NCBI GenBank assembly: GCA_045603585.1
Contig: JAZUMK010000063.1
Location: 1-64,000, forward strand
Source of the DNA: SFEL01 sp045603585
GTDB lineage: Bacteria; Bacillota; Clostridia; Christensenellales; CAG-138
Direction: 5' to 3'
DNA length: 64,000 nt
The translations under genes were made by a program, and so were the position numbers. Shown in pieces: positions 42,225-50,683 of this stretch; the first letter of the stretch is position 1, and the number at the start of each line of letters is the position of its first letter. The notes under the pieces are model-generated. The model saw nothing but the letters and a program-made list of their open reading frames with translations. It was not told the origin of the DNA and made no database searches.

Positions 42225-42353
42225 GTATTTTTCCCTTTCGCGAAAGCAGCGCAAAGCATGCCGCCCCGCAGGCTTTTCTTTAATATGTGCCTTCATTTTA
42301 TCAAGGCCGCCAAACCCTGTCAAATAACCTGTGTAAACTTTCACTGTCAGCCG

Positions 42354-42382
42354 TTTACAGCTTTTCCCCGCCACGCTATAAT
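42354..42382 (+). promoter_or_regulatory. Promoter of the MecA-type PBP gene
   Basis: TTTACA (42354-42359), 17 bp, TATAAT (42377-42382). Confidence 0.75.
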
Positions 42383-42416
42383 TAATTATATCTTATTTTT
42401 ACGGAGCAGAATTTCC

Positions 42417-44582
42417 TTGAAACGCATTCTCTGCATATTCCTCGCCGCAATTATGACAGCCTCATGTTTTTCCGGCTGCGTCTCCTTCTCTTCAAGCGGA
42501 AGGCAGACCTGTCTGGATTTTTTGAGCTGCATTTCGGATAAAGACTACATCGGCGCCTACGCCCTCCTTGACGACAGCATAAAGCTGGATTCGGATGATG
42601 AAAACCTTGAGCACAGGGGCAAAATAAGCGAAAAGCAGTTCGTTGCCAAGTATTCAAACATATTCGCCGCCCTTGAAATAGACTCTGTGCTATACGAAAA
42701 TATCGACATCGATCAGGGCGAGGTTTTCACCATAGCCAACTTTACCGGCACATACTCCTCCCCCCTTGCGGGAGATATCACCGGCGAATACCGCATGGTC
42801 GCCCTTAAGGTAAACGGCAAATGGTGCATAGAATGGGCGCCAAACCTTATCTTCCCCGAAATGGAATGGGGAGACACCGTCCGGGTTGCCACGCTGCCCG
42901 CCCAGCGGGGCGAGATAATCGCCGACGGCCATGTGCTGGCCACCAAAGAGGGCAGGATATCCGTATACGCCATGCCGGACAGGATCCCGGCCGAAGAGCT
43001 GGAAAACTTCTATATCAAGGTATCCGCGCTCCTTGGCCTCAACCGCTCGGATATTGAAAAATCCATGGCCAAGGCATATGACGGCGTGGCGATACTCAAG
43101 CAGTATTATCAGGATAACTTCCCCGCCTACCTTGAAACCCAGCTTCTTGAGGTAACAGGCATAGGCGTGGATTACGGCAATTACGGCTCCGTCCGCTCCT
43201 ATCCCGAGAAGGACATGCTGTCCCATACCATAGGCTATGTGGGCATTGTAAATGCACCGGATGCGGAAACCCTTGACCAGACCCTTGCCCAGCTCAACGA
43301 GGGGCGCACAGAGGAAGACGGTCTGTACAATTCCGACTCCCGCGTGGGCCGCAACGGTCTGGAAGCCCAATACGAGCGGGAGCTTCGCGGCAAAGACGGC
43401 TACCGCATATACATCTGCACCTCCGAGGGCACAAACCGCCGCACCCTCTATACCAAGGAGCAGCAGGACGGCATGGATCTGCAGCTTACCATAAACTACG
43501 AGCTGCAGAAGCGCCTTGATTTCGTATTGGACAGCGTGCTTTACGGCGAAACCACCGCAGGCGCGGTAGTTGTAATGAACCCCGTCACCGGCGCAATAGA
43601 CGCCATGACATCCTGGCCCGGCTATGACCTTAATTCCTTCGCCCGGGGCATAAGCTCCGCCGATTACAACCTGCTCCTTTCCATGGCAAATACCCCCCTT
43701 TACAATCGCCTTACTCAGGGTCTTTACCCTCCCGGCTCGGTTTTAAAAGCCTTCACCGCCGTGGCAGCCCTTCAGACCGGCACCCTTACGCCGGATTATA
43801 TTTTTGAAGGTGAGATCGAGGAGGATTATTGGCTCCCCACCGAATTCGGCACATGGCTTGGCAGCAGGATAAAGCGTACCGAAGTAAAATACGGCCGAAT
43901 GTCCCCATTGAATATGCGCAGCGCCATAGTCCATTCGGATAATATCTACTTTGCAAACGCATCGCTGCTGCTGGGCTGGGATAATTACATCAACTATATG
44001 ACCAGCATAGGCTTTGGGGATAAAATGCCCTTTGACCTGAATGTTGCCACCTCCCAGCTTTACAATGAGGACACAGAGCTGAGCCTCATGCTGCTTGCGG
44101 AAAGCGGCTACGGTCAGGGCGAGCTGCTTACCACCCCTCTGCAGATGGCGGTAATGTTTTCCGCCTTTGCAAACGGCGGCAATATCATGCAGCCCTACAT
44201 CGTGGAAAGCTTCTGCGAAACCAAGGGCATAACCTACGATACCGTATCCTCCACCCAGCCCACCCTGTGGAAATCCAATGTAATAGATCAGGCCTCCCTT
44301 GATATAGTGGTGCCCTATCTTCAGGATGTTGTAAACCATGACCTTAACGGTACCGGCCGCTCCCTCAAGGTAAACTCCGTACAGATCGCGGCAAAGACGG
44401 GTACTGCGGAAATCGGCAACGACAAGAGCCGTGAAATTTCCTGGTTTGCAGGCTTCCGCTGCGGCGTAGAGCCTGATGATGCCCGCCTTGTGCTGGTAAT
44501 GCTGGAGGTACCCACGGAAGAGCAGTTCCAGTCCCTCAAGTTTGACGTGGCCCGTGAGCTGCTGAAAATGAGCGCACCATAA
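42417..44582 (+). CDS. Lipoprotein class B penicillin-binding protein with MecA_N domain
   Basis: TTG at 42417 (site ACGGAGCAG) yields 721 aa with a lipoprotein signal (AIMTASCFSGC). An NTF2-like MecA_N domain (about 25-140: CISDKDYIGAYALLDDSIKL, ITGEYRMVALKVNGKWCIEW), a PBP dimerisation domain and a transpeptidase domain follow. Catalytic motifs are YPPGSVLKAF (Ser441-x-x-Lys), HSDNIYFA (SDN) and AAKTGTAEIG. The layout is that of MecA/PBP2a and Bacillus Pbp3, enzymes with low beta-lactam affinity that cross-link wall peptides. A beta-lactam tolerance role is possible but not shown. It has its own promoter and terminator. Confidence 0.88.
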   Translation: MKRILCIFLAAIMTASCFSGCVSFSSSGRQTCLDFLSCISDKDYIGAYALLDDSIKLDSDDENLEHRGKISEKQFVAKYSNIFAALEIDSVLYENIDIDQGEVFTIANFTGTYSSPLAGDITGEYRMVALKVNGKWCIEWAPNLIFPEMEWGDTVRVATLPAQRGEIIADGHVLATKEGRISVYAMPDRIPAEELENFYIKVSALLGLNRSDIEKSMAKAYDGVAILKQYYQDNFPAYLETQLLEVTGIGVDYGNYGSVRSYPEKDMLSHTIGYVGIVNAPDAETLDQTLAQLNEGRTEEDGLYNSDSRVGRNGLEAQYERELRGKDGYRIYICTSEGTNRRTLYTKEQQDGMDLQLTINYELQKRLDFVLDSVLYGETTAGAVVVMNPVTGAIDAMTSWPGYDLNSFARGISSADYNLLLSMANTPLYNRLTQGLYPPGSVLKAFTAVAALQTGTLTPDYIFEGEIEEDYWLPTEFGTWLGSRIKRTEVKYGRMSPLNMRSAIVHSDNIYFANASLLLGWDNYINYMTSIGFGDKMPFDLNVATSQLYNEDTELSLMLLAESGYGQGELLTTPLQMAVMFSAFANGGNIMQPYIVESFCETKGITYDTVSSTQPTLWKSNVIDQASLDIVVPYLQDVVNHDLNGTGRSLKVNSVQIAAKTGTAEIGNDKSREISWFAGFRCGVEPDDARLVLVMLEVPTEEQFQSLKFDVARELLKMSAP

Positions 44583-44596
44583 AGAGACAACTATTA

Positions 44597-44623
44597 TAAA
44601 AGTCCGCTTATGCGGACTTTTTA
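44597..44623. terminator. Bidirectional terminator after the PBP gene
   Basis: AAAAGTCCGC/GCGGACTTTT hairpin with T-runs both ways; also overlaps the end of the small minus-strand gene. Confidence 0.85.
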
Positions 44624-44818
44624 CTTTTCCTCTATTCCATTCCTGATATTCATTATGTACAATTCATCCACGATTTTATTTTGTGCGTTCAATGCTTCCC
44701 CGGTCAGATGCCCTTCCTCTTTCCAAGCTTTCCTTGCTATCTTCTCTAACTTTTCCCGTTCTTCATAGTATTTCCAGTATGTTTCTGTTACATTATCAGC
44801 ACGTTTTCTCTTATCCAT
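44621..44818 (-). CDS. Small helical hypothetical protein
   Basis: The 65-aa product is highly charged (RADNVTETYWKYYEEREKLE, KIARKAWKEEGHLTGEALNA, QNKIVDELYIMNIRNGIEEK). The end pattern LTGEALNAQNKIVDELYI faintly recalls Spo0E-like proteins, but the expected SQELD-like motif is not clear. It is divergent from the XRE gene at 44941, with a dyad between them. Function unknown. Confidence 0.55.
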   Translation of the reverse strand: MDKRKRADNVTETYWKYYEEREKLEKIARKAWKEEGHLTGEALNAQNKIVDELYIMNIRNGIEEK

Positions 44819-44883
44819 TTGCTTCTCCCGCTAATCATTTGTTTGCTCTCATGTCTGTCACACAAGTATTTTACTACTTAACG

Positions 44884-44903
44884 ATAGTAAAACGTAATAC
44901 TAT
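44884..44903. promoter_or_regulatory. Operator-like dyad between 44818 and 44941
   Basis: ATAGTA-N8-TACTAT lies in the divergent gap before the XRE gene, a likely self-binding site. Confidence 0.45.
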
Positions 44904-44940
44904 TAAATGATGGTAGGTATCCTAAGTTTGAGGTGATTAT

Positions 44941-45174
44941 ATGTACTACCCCAGGCTCAGGGATCTTCGCGAAGACAACGATATGCCGCAGAAGCAGGTG
45001 GCTGCCCATCTTGGCATTGACCAACGGGTATACAGCAACTATGAAACCGGCAAGCGGGAGCTGCCCAGCCGCTTTCTTTCTCCCCTTGCAGAACTATACA
45101 ATACCTCTGCGGATTACATTCTTGGTCGTACGGATACCCCCACACCTTATCCGCCCCGTAACAAAGCAAAATAA
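44941..45174 (+). CDS. XRE-family regulator
   Basis: The 77-aa protein is a helix-turn-helix domain: RLRDLREDNDMPQKQVAAHL, GIDQRVYSNYETGKRELPSR and ELYNTSADYILGRTD. It matches small SinR-like/phage-type regulators. TTTGAGGTGATTAT precedes the ATG. It has its own terminator and probably regulates itself through the ATAGTA dyad. Confidence 0.88.
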   Translation: MYYPRLRDLREDNDMPQKQVAAHLGIDQRVYSNYETGKRELPSRFLSPLAELYNTSADYILGRTDTPTPYPPRNKAK

Positions 45175-45186
45175 CTTTTTCAAATT

Positions 45187-45218
45187 AAAAAAGACAAGGT
45201 GTTCTGCCTTGTCTTTTA
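45187..45218 (+). terminator. Terminator of the XRE gene
   Basis: AAAAGACAAGG/CCTTGTCTTTT with a 7-nt loop. Confidence 0.85.
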
Positions 45219-45245
45219 TGTTTGCTGTTCTATGTGTTCATCCCG

Positions 45246-45779
45246 TCAGGCGGCGGGAGTCTCTGTCTTTTTCATTTCATGAGCGAGCCAGAGGTTTGCA
45301 ATGCCGCTGAGGATAAGAACAGCGCCTGTGATTACGGTCATGGCAAGCTTGCCTTTGAAGGGATCAAACATCAGGAATACGCCTATGGCGATAAATACCA
45401 ATGCGCCGATTGCATCCCTCTTCCAGCCTGCCATCATGGCCTTCTTCAGTCCGAGAGCTATCTGCGCCTTTAATACGCCGTCCGCTATAAGGGCAGCGCC
45501 TGCGATGGTTATTACCGTGGCAGTCACTATCTCATTCCATCTGAGCGCCAATACGCCCAGCAGCAGCACAGTAAGGGCCCTTATTATGCCGTTGCCCAGC
45601 TTCAGCCCTTCCTTTTTGCAGCACATCAGCGCCCTTATTGCGCCGTATATCACAAGGGCGCAGCCCAGCGCTATGGCAACTATCTGAGGCGCTCCGTTTG
45701 ACCATGCAGCCATTACTCCGCCCAGCAGTATAAAGAGCGCAGTTGATACAAAAAAAGACTTTTTGAATTCGCTGTTCAT
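45246..45779 (-). CDS. DUF308/HdeD-like membrane protein
   Basis: The 177-aa protein has six hydrophobic segments in three hairpins (STALFILLGGVMAAWSNG, IVAIALGCALVIYGAIRA, ALTVLLLGVLALRW, TATVITIAGAALIADGVLKA, IGALVFIAIGVFLMFDPFKG, AMTVITGAVLILSGIANLWL). The repeated G...A..I..G pattern and DPFKG fit DUF308/HdeD, linked to acid stress in E. coli but of unknown role here. No partner gene is evident. Confidence 0.78.
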   Translation of the reverse strand: MNSEFKKSFFVSTALFILLGGVMAAWSNGAPQIVAIALGCALVIYGAIRALMCCKKEGLKLGNGIIRALTVLLLGVLALRWNEIVTATVITIAGAALIADGVLKAQIALGLKKAMMAGWKRDAIGALVFIAIGVFLMFDPFKGKLAMTVITGAVLILSGIANLWLAHEMKKTETPAA

Positions 45780-45979
45780 AGGACCTCCTGTGATTATGAG
45801 AGCTGATGAAGTGAATAAATTTAATCAGAAATAATATATTAATATGATTTTACCAGAAACCCTGCAAATTGTGCAGAGGGTTTTTCAATTTTTAATTATT
45901 TGTTTCAAAATTTTTATGTACTTCCCATTGCGCTTCTTTTTCCCGTGTAAAATTCAGCTGTTTGGGGATGCTATACATT

Positions 45980-47065
45980 ATGGAAAAAAGACGCATGAAA
46001 TACATCATAACCGGCTGCGGGCTGATAATACTTGCTGTCCTCCTGCTTGCGGGGGGCAGGTTTTACCGTACCATCACCCACGACCCCATGAGCGCATTCC
46101 GCACGCCCTCTCCCGCCAATACCCCCGCCGATATTCCTGCCGATCCTTCGCCCACTCCCATCCCCACCCTTACCCCCGAAGAAAAGCTGAGGGAGCAGGC
46201 GGACAGGGATTTTATGCAGAATCGGGTAAACATACTGCTCCTTGGCTGGGATCAGAGCCCGGAGCGGGATGACAAAGACAGCGTGCTGTATCGGGATGAA
46301 AAAAACAACTTCCGCAGCGATGTGCTGATGCTGCTTACGGTGAATTTTGAGGATTCCACCGCCCACCTTATCTCCATTCCCCGGGATACCATGGCCAAGA
46401 TCTACAATACCAAGGGGCACTGGAAGATAAACGCCGCCTTTGCAAAAGGGGGCAGCATAGAGGGCGAGGGCTTTGAATACTCCATAAAAACCGTGGAAAA
46501 TCTCATGGGCGTACCTATCGATCACTATGTGGGCGTAAACATGGATGGACTCAAGGCCGTTGTGGATGCCATAGGGGGCGTTGAGTTTGAGGTGGATCAG
46601 GAGATAGTCCTCAATGGGCGCACCCTGTCCCCCGGCCTGCAAAGGCTGGACGGCCAGAAGGTGCTGGACTACTGCCGCGCCCGCAAGGGGTACGGCACAG
46701 ATGTGGACAGGGCAAACCGCCAGCAGAAGATGCTGTTCGCCGTATTTGATCAGCTGAAGCAGGCAAACGGCTTTACCACCCTGCCAAAGGTGTACCTTTC
46801 AGTGAAGGATTACATCCATACCAATCTATCCGTGGAGCAGATAGCCGCCCTTGCCGTGTTTGCCATGGAGCTGGAGCCGGATGTGAGCCTTTTCCGCCAC
46901 ACCCTTGAGGGCCGCTATATCAACGGCACCGTGTACAACGGTGCATCCTTCTACGTGCTGGATACCACCGCCCTCAAATCCCTTATGAAGGCTATCTTCG
47001 GTGTGGATATAGAGGTGGATTACAAATACGATTACCGCTATGTGAGGGATCATGCGGTGAGGTAA
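45980..47065 (+). CDS. LytR-CpsA-Psr (LCP) family glycopolymer transferase
   Basis: The 361-aa product has an N-terminal membrane segment (about 8-26), a Pro/Thr linker (TPSPANTPADIPADPSPTPI) and an LCP domain. The domain shows FRSDVLMLLTVNFEDSTAHL, ISIPRDTMAKIY, GHWKINAAFAKGG, IDHYVGVNMDGLKAVVDAIG and LDGQKVLDYCRARK with GTDVDRANRQQKML. LCP enzymes move lipid-linked glycopolymers onto peptidoglycan outside the cell. ATG at 45980 was picked over an ATG at 45968; neither has an ideal site. It lies alone with a 200-bp upstream gap. Confidence 0.92.
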   Translation: MEKRRMKYIITGCGLIILAVLLLAGGRFYRTITHDPMSAFRTPSPANTPADIPADPSPTPIPTLTPEEKLREQADRDFMQNRVNILLLGWDQSPERDDKDSVLYRDEKNNFRSDVLMLLTVNFEDSTAHLISIPRDTMAKIYNTKGHWKINAAFAKGGSIEGEGFEYSIKTVENLMGVPIDHYVGVNMDGLKAVVDAIGGVEFEVDQEIVLNGRTLSPGLQRLDGQKVLDYCRARKGYGTDVDRANRQQKMLFAVFDQLKQANGFTTLPKVYLSVKDYIHTNLSVEQIAALAVFAMELEPDVSLFRHTLEGRYINGTVYNGASFYVLDTTALKSLMKAIFGVDIEVDYKYDYRYVRDHAVR

Positions 47066-47130
47066 ATGCTGCTATGCATATCTGCTCTTTCTTTTCACAA
47101 GAAAAGAAGGCCAGTACATCCCCAAAACCG

Positions 47131-47162
47131 CAAAAACCGCCGCACATGTTGTGCCGGGGTTT
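47131..47162 (-). terminator. Terminator of nfnAB
   Basis: AACCCCGGCACA/TGTGCGGCGGTT hairpin with T-run on the minus strand. Confidence 0.78.
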
Positions 47163-47172
47163 GCTGTGATAT

Positions 47173-48567
47173 TTACTTGTTCTTCAGATACTCGTCTATG
47201 GCGGCGGCAGCCTTCTTGCCTGCGCCCATGGCAAGTATTACAGTGGCAGCGCCGGTTACGGCATCGCCGCCGGCAAATACGCCGGGCTTGGAGGTTGCGC
47301 CGGTTTCGGGATCAGCGGTGATCTCGCCCTTGCGGCCCACTGCAAGGCCGGGGGTGGTGTTCTTGATGAGGGGGTTGGGGCTGTTGCCGATCGCAACTAT
47401 CACGGTATCCACCTCAAGGGTAAACTCGCTGCCCTCCTTGGGCACGGGCCTGCGGCGGCCGGAAGCATCGGGCTCGCCCAGCTCCATTTCTATACATTCC
47501 ATGGAGGTTACGTAGCCGTTGTCGTCGCCGTTTATGCGGGTGGGATTGGTGAGCACCTTGAATATGATGCCCTCCTCCTTGGCGTGGTGAACTTCCTCAA
47601 GACGTGCGGGCATTTCCGCCTCGCCGCGGCGGTATACGATGTATACGTTTTCCGCGCCCAGCCTCTTTGCGCAGCGTGCGGCGTCCATTGCAACGTTGCC
47701 GCCGCCGATGATGGCAGCGTTTTTGCCAACGCGAACGGGAGTATCCGTCTCGGGGAAGGAATATGCCTTCATCAGGTTTATGCGGGTAAGGAACTCATTG
47801 GCGGAGTATACGCCACAGAGGTTCTCACCGGGTATCTTCTGGAAATTGGGCAGGCCTGCGCCGGAGCCTACGAATACTGCGTCAAAGCCTTCGTCTTCCA
47901 TCAGCTCATCCAGGCTTATGGAGCGGCCAACAACAACGTTGGTCTCCAGCTTTACGCCCATATCCTCAACGCTCTTGATCTCCTGACGAACCAGCGCCTT
48001 GGGCAGACGGAATTCGGGAATACCGTAAACCAGTACGCCGCCGGGGGTATGCAGAGCTTCGAAAATATGCACTTCGTAGCCCTTCTTTGCAAGGTCGCCT
48101 GCGCAGGTAAGGCCTGCGGGACCGGAGCCGATAACCGCAACCTTCTTGCCGTTGGGGGCGGGAACCGCATCCGCAGCAACGCCCTTGCTCATGGCGTAAT
48201 CGGCGGCAAAGCGCTCCAGCCTGCCGATGCCCACGGGCTCGCCCTTGATGCCCCTTACGCACTTGCTTTCGCACTGGGTCTCCTGGGGGCAAACACGGCC
48301 GCAGATTGCGGGCAGGTTGTTGGTGGTCTTGATTATGGCGTATGCGCCGTCAAAGTCGTTGTTCTTGATGCGGTCTATAAATTCAGGTATGCGAACGTTT
48401 ACCGGGCAGCCGGAAACGCAGGGCATATGCTTGCAGTTAAGGCAGCGCTGTGCCTCGTTTACCGCCATTTCGGCATCATAGCCCATGGAAACTTCCTGAA
48501 AGTTCTTGTTGCGGATATCCGGAGCCTGCTCGCGGGCAGGGGTCTTCTGAAGGCTCATATTTGCCAT
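47173..48567 (-). CDS. nfnB: NfnB-like/glutamate synthase small-subunit-like flavoprotein
   Basis: The 464-aa product has an N-terminal cysteine-rich segment (AQRCLNCKHMPCVSGCPVNV and ICGRVCPQETQCESKCVRG) that holds [4Fe-4S] clusters, as in the GltD/NfnB family. FAD- and NAD(P)H-binding folds follow (VAVIGSGPAGLTCAGDLAKK, AAIIGGGNVAMDAARCAKRL) and a C-terminal GVFAGGDAVTGAATVILAMG. With the FAD/NAD-binding partner gene 3 nt upstream it matches NfnAB, which couples NADPH, NADH and ferredoxin by flavin bifurcation. The alternative is a plain glutamate synthase beta subunit, but no alpha subunit is present. Confidence 0.88.
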   Translation of the reverse strand: MANMSLQKTPAREQAPDIRNKNFQEVSMGYDAEMAVNEAQRCLNCKHMPCVSGCPVNVRIPEFIDRIKNNDFDGAYAIIKTTNNLPAICGRVCPQETQCESKCVRGIKGEPVGIGRLERFAADYAMSKGVAADAVPAPNGKKVAVIGSGPAGLTCAGDLAKKGYEVHIFEALHTPGGVLVYGIPEFRLPKALVRQEIKSVEDMGVKLETNVVVGRSISLDELMEDEGFDAVFVGSGAGLPNFQKIPGENLCGVYSANEFLTRINLMKAYSFPETDTPVRVGKNAAIIGGGNVAMDAARCAKRLGAENVYIVYRRGEAEMPARLEEVHHAKEEGIIFKVLTNPTRINGDDNGYVTSMECIEMELGEPDASGRRRPVPKEGSEFTLEVDTVIVAIGNSPNPLIKNTTPGLAVGRKGEITADPETGATSKPGVFAGGDAVTGAATVILAMGAGKKAAAAIDEYLKNK

Positions 48568-48570
48568 GGC

Positions 48571-49419
48571 TTATCTCTCCTCTCCCATCAGGTTGCAGAA
48601 GTGCTTTTCGTCGGACTGCTTTTCCTCTGCCCTGTACATGCGGCTGCGCATTATCGCCTCGTCAAAGTCCACCAGATGGCCGTCAAAGTCAGGGCCATCC
48701 ACGCAGGCAAACTTGGTTTCGCCGCCAACGGTCAGGCGGCAGCCGCCGCACATGCCGGTACCGTCTATCATGATGGTGTTCATGGAAACGGTGGTCTTTA
48801 TGCCGTATTCCTTGGTAATATTGCATACCGCGCGCATCATGGGCATGGGCCCCAGAACAAATACTTCGTCATAGTGAACGCCGGCCTTCAGCTGTTCCTC
48901 CAGCGCAGCGGTAACAAAGCCCTTGTTGCCGTTGGAGCCGTCGTCGGTCATTATGAAGAGGTTCTTTGCCGCTGCTGCAAATTCCTCGGTAAGTATAAAG
49001 AGGGAAGTGCTGCGGAAGCCGATGTATGCATCCACCTCTGCACCGATGGCATTGAGGGCCTTTGCCTGAGGATATGCAATGGCAACGCCAAGGCCGCCGC
49101 CGATAACCGCAACGCGCTTTCCAGCAAGGCCTTCAAATTCGCTTGCCTTGCCCAGAGGGCCTGCAAAGTCAGCCAGACAATCGCCCTCTTCCAGCAGATC
49201 TAGACGCTTTGTGGTGGCGCCGACCTTCTGATAAATAACGGTGGCAGTGCCCTTTTCGCGATCATAATCCGCAATGGTAAGAGGTATGCGTTCGCCCTGC
49301 TCGTCCACGCGCAGTATGATAAACTGGCCGGGCAGCGCCTTCCTTGCTACGTAAGGTGCCTCTACCTCAATGAGAGAAACCGTTTCATGCAAACGGCGCT
49401 TTTTAACTATACGGTACAT
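48571..49419 (-). CDS. nfnA: NfnA-like FAD/NAD-binding iron-sulfur subunit
   Basis: The 282-aa product is a dihydroorotate dehydrogenase electron transfer subunit-like (PyrK/SudB) protein. It shows APYVARKALPGQFIILRVDE, ERIPLTIADYDREKG, a VIGGGLGVAIAYPQAKAL NAD fold and a [2Fe-2S] site (MCGGCRLTVGGETKFACVDG). It forms the electron-bifurcating NfnAB pair with the next gene. Start ATG 49419 was chosen because GGAGCAAGTGTGG precedes it. A TTGACA-17-TAATAT promoter lies 60-90 bp upstream, reaching into the neighbouring gene. Confidence 0.88.
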   Translation of the reverse strand: MYRIVKKRRLHETVSLIEVEAPYVARKALPGQFIILRVDEQGERIPLTIADYDREKGTATVIYQKVGATTKRLDLLEEGDCLADFAGPLGKASEFEGLAGKRVAVIGGGLGVAIAYPQAKALNAIGAEVDAYIGFRSTSLFILTEEFAAAAKNLFIMTDDGSNGNKGFVTAALEEQLKAGVHYDEVFVLGPMPMMRAVCNITKEYGIKTTVSMNTIMIDGTGMCGGCRLTVGGETKFACVDGPDFDGHLVDFDEAIMRSRMYRAEEKQSDEKHFCNLMGEER

Positions 49420-49481
49420 CCACACTTGCTCCTTTGTTTTATTTAAAAATAATAATTGTTATGATCTATATCCTCAATGCT

Positions 49482-49510
49482 ATATTAAGCCGTAGCTATA
49501 TTGCTGTCAA
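49482..49510 (-). promoter_or_regulatory. Promoter of nfnAB
   Basis: Minus strand TTGACA (49505-49510), 17 bp, TAATAT (49482-49487). The -35 overlaps the stop codon of the DUF3842 gene. Confidence 0.65.
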
Positions 49511-49968
49511 TGTGATTCGCTGTCATTTTTGTGCATAAAAGCTGTATGCCCTGGGTCTTGGCAATGCCCCTGCGCCTGTATCATCTCTGCGGCCTTTGCG
49601 ATGTATTCATTGAGGGTAAGCTCCTGAGTGCCTGCCATTGCAATATTGCAGCGGCTCACCGGCACCAGTATCTTCTTTGCGCGGCTGGCGGCAACGGAAT
49701 ATGCCATGCGTGGAGTGACCTCCCCCATGAGGGAATTGGCGGCGATTATGCCTACGGGGCCTGTGATGATATCCGCTTCTGAGGCGTTTACCGCCACAGG
49801 GTTGTCCCCTGTTGCCCCTCTGTCCGCCCCCGCCTTCATCATGGCCTGAGTGGCGGTGCTGTTGGTGCCCACGGCAAGTATTTCCCCATCAAAGCCGATT
49901 TTTCGCAGCTGCTCTATAATTCCGCAGCCGATCCGGCCGCCCTGTCCGTCTATTACCAGTATCCGCAT
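49507..49968 (-). CDS. DUF3842 family protein
   Basis: The 153-aa product begins MRILVIDGQGGRIGCGIIEQ, a Rossmann-like nucleotide-binding start. VGTNSTATQAMMKAGADRGA and the middle GPVGIIAANSLMGEVTPRMA match DUF3842, an uncharacterised Clostridia family. ATG at 49968 follows AAAGGTGAAATAACA; an upstream reading lacks a site. The C-terminus holds a short His/Cys tail (GHCQDPGHTAFMHKND). The function is unknown. It shares a divergent promoter region with nudF. Confidence 0.8.
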   Translation of the reverse strand: MRILVIDGQGGRIGCGIIEQLRKIGFDGEILAVGTNSTATQAMMKAGADRGATGDNPVAVNASEADIITGPVGIIAANSLMGEVTPRMAYSVAASRAKKILVPVSRCNIAMAGTQELTLNEYIAKAAEMIQAQGHCQDPGHTAFMHKNDSESH

Positions 49969-50044
49969 TGTTATTTCACCTTTGTCGATATGCATTTTTG
50001 TGCTTTTTGAGAGGTTTGCCAATAAAAATAAGCATATATAATGA

Positions 50045-50095
50045 ATTTTACACCACCCCCATGCCTTTTGCAAGGCGCGTGGTATATGCTATAAT
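50045..50095. promoter_or_regulatory. Divergent promoters sharing one -35 hexamer
   Basis: The palindromic TTGCAA at 50068-50073 serves as -35 rightward (16 bp to TATAAT 50090-50095, extended TG) and leftward (17 bp to TAAAAT 50045-50050). RNA polymerase cannot occupy both at once. Confidence 0.6.
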
Positions 50096-50119
50096 AGTAA
50101 AAAATCACGGAGGACAGCC

Positions 50120-50683
50120 ATGAAAGATCAAAAGCTTACCGAAAAGACCCTTTCCTCAAAAATGGTTTACTCCGGCCCTGTATTTGACGTGTACTCCGAC
50201 AGCGTTCAGCTTTATAACGGCGCAGAGGCCCGCAGGGATTACCTGCTCCACAGGGGCGCCGTGGCAATAGTTCCGCTGGATGATGAGGGCAATGTTATCA
50301 TGGAGCGTCAGTTCCGCTATCCCCACAGGCGGGTGCTGTACGAAATTCCCGCAGGCAAGCTGGAGGCCTTCGATACAGATCCTCTGGATGCCGCAAAGCG
50401 CGAGCTTCTGGAGGAAACAGGCGTAACCGCAAAAGAGATCGTCTCCCTTGGCACATACATACCCTCCCCCGCCATTCTTTCCGAAAAGATACATGTTTAC
50501 CTTGCCCGGGGACTTTCCTTTGGCGATACCTGCCCCGATGAGGATGAATTTCTTGAGGTGGAGCGCATCCCGCTGGATACGCTTGCCAACATGATACTGG
50601 ATAACCAAATTTCCGACGGGAAGACGGTTTTCGGCCTGCTAAAAACAAAGCTTCTGCTGGAAAGGGAAAAGTTAAATGGATAA
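50120..50683 (+). CDS. ADP-ribose pyrophosphatase-type Nudix hydrolase
   Basis: The 187-aa protein has the Nudix box in GKLEAFDTDPLDAAKRELLE followed by ETGV, preceded by RQFRYPHRRVLYEIPAG as in NudF/ADP-ribose pyrophosphatases. The N-terminal strand VFDVYSDSVQLYNGAEARRD adds the dimer fold. It cleaves ADP-ribose to AMP and ribose-5-phosphate. The start is fixed by CGGAGGACAGCC. It overlaps the HAD gene by 8 nt. Confidence 0.9.
   Translation: MKDQKLTEKTLSSKMVYSGPVFDVYSDSVQLYNGAEARRDYLLHRGAVAIVPLDDEGNVIMERQFRYPHRRVLYEIPAGKLEAFDTDPLDAAKRELLEETGVTAKEIVSLGTYIPSPAILSEKIHVYLARGLSFGDTCPDEDEFLEVERIPLDTLANMILDNQISDGKTVFGLLKTKLLLEREKLNG

Noticed and set aside
47584..49203. 539-codon plus-strand frame opposite nfnAB
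   Set aside because: Crosses the boundary of two real genes and lacks any start site.
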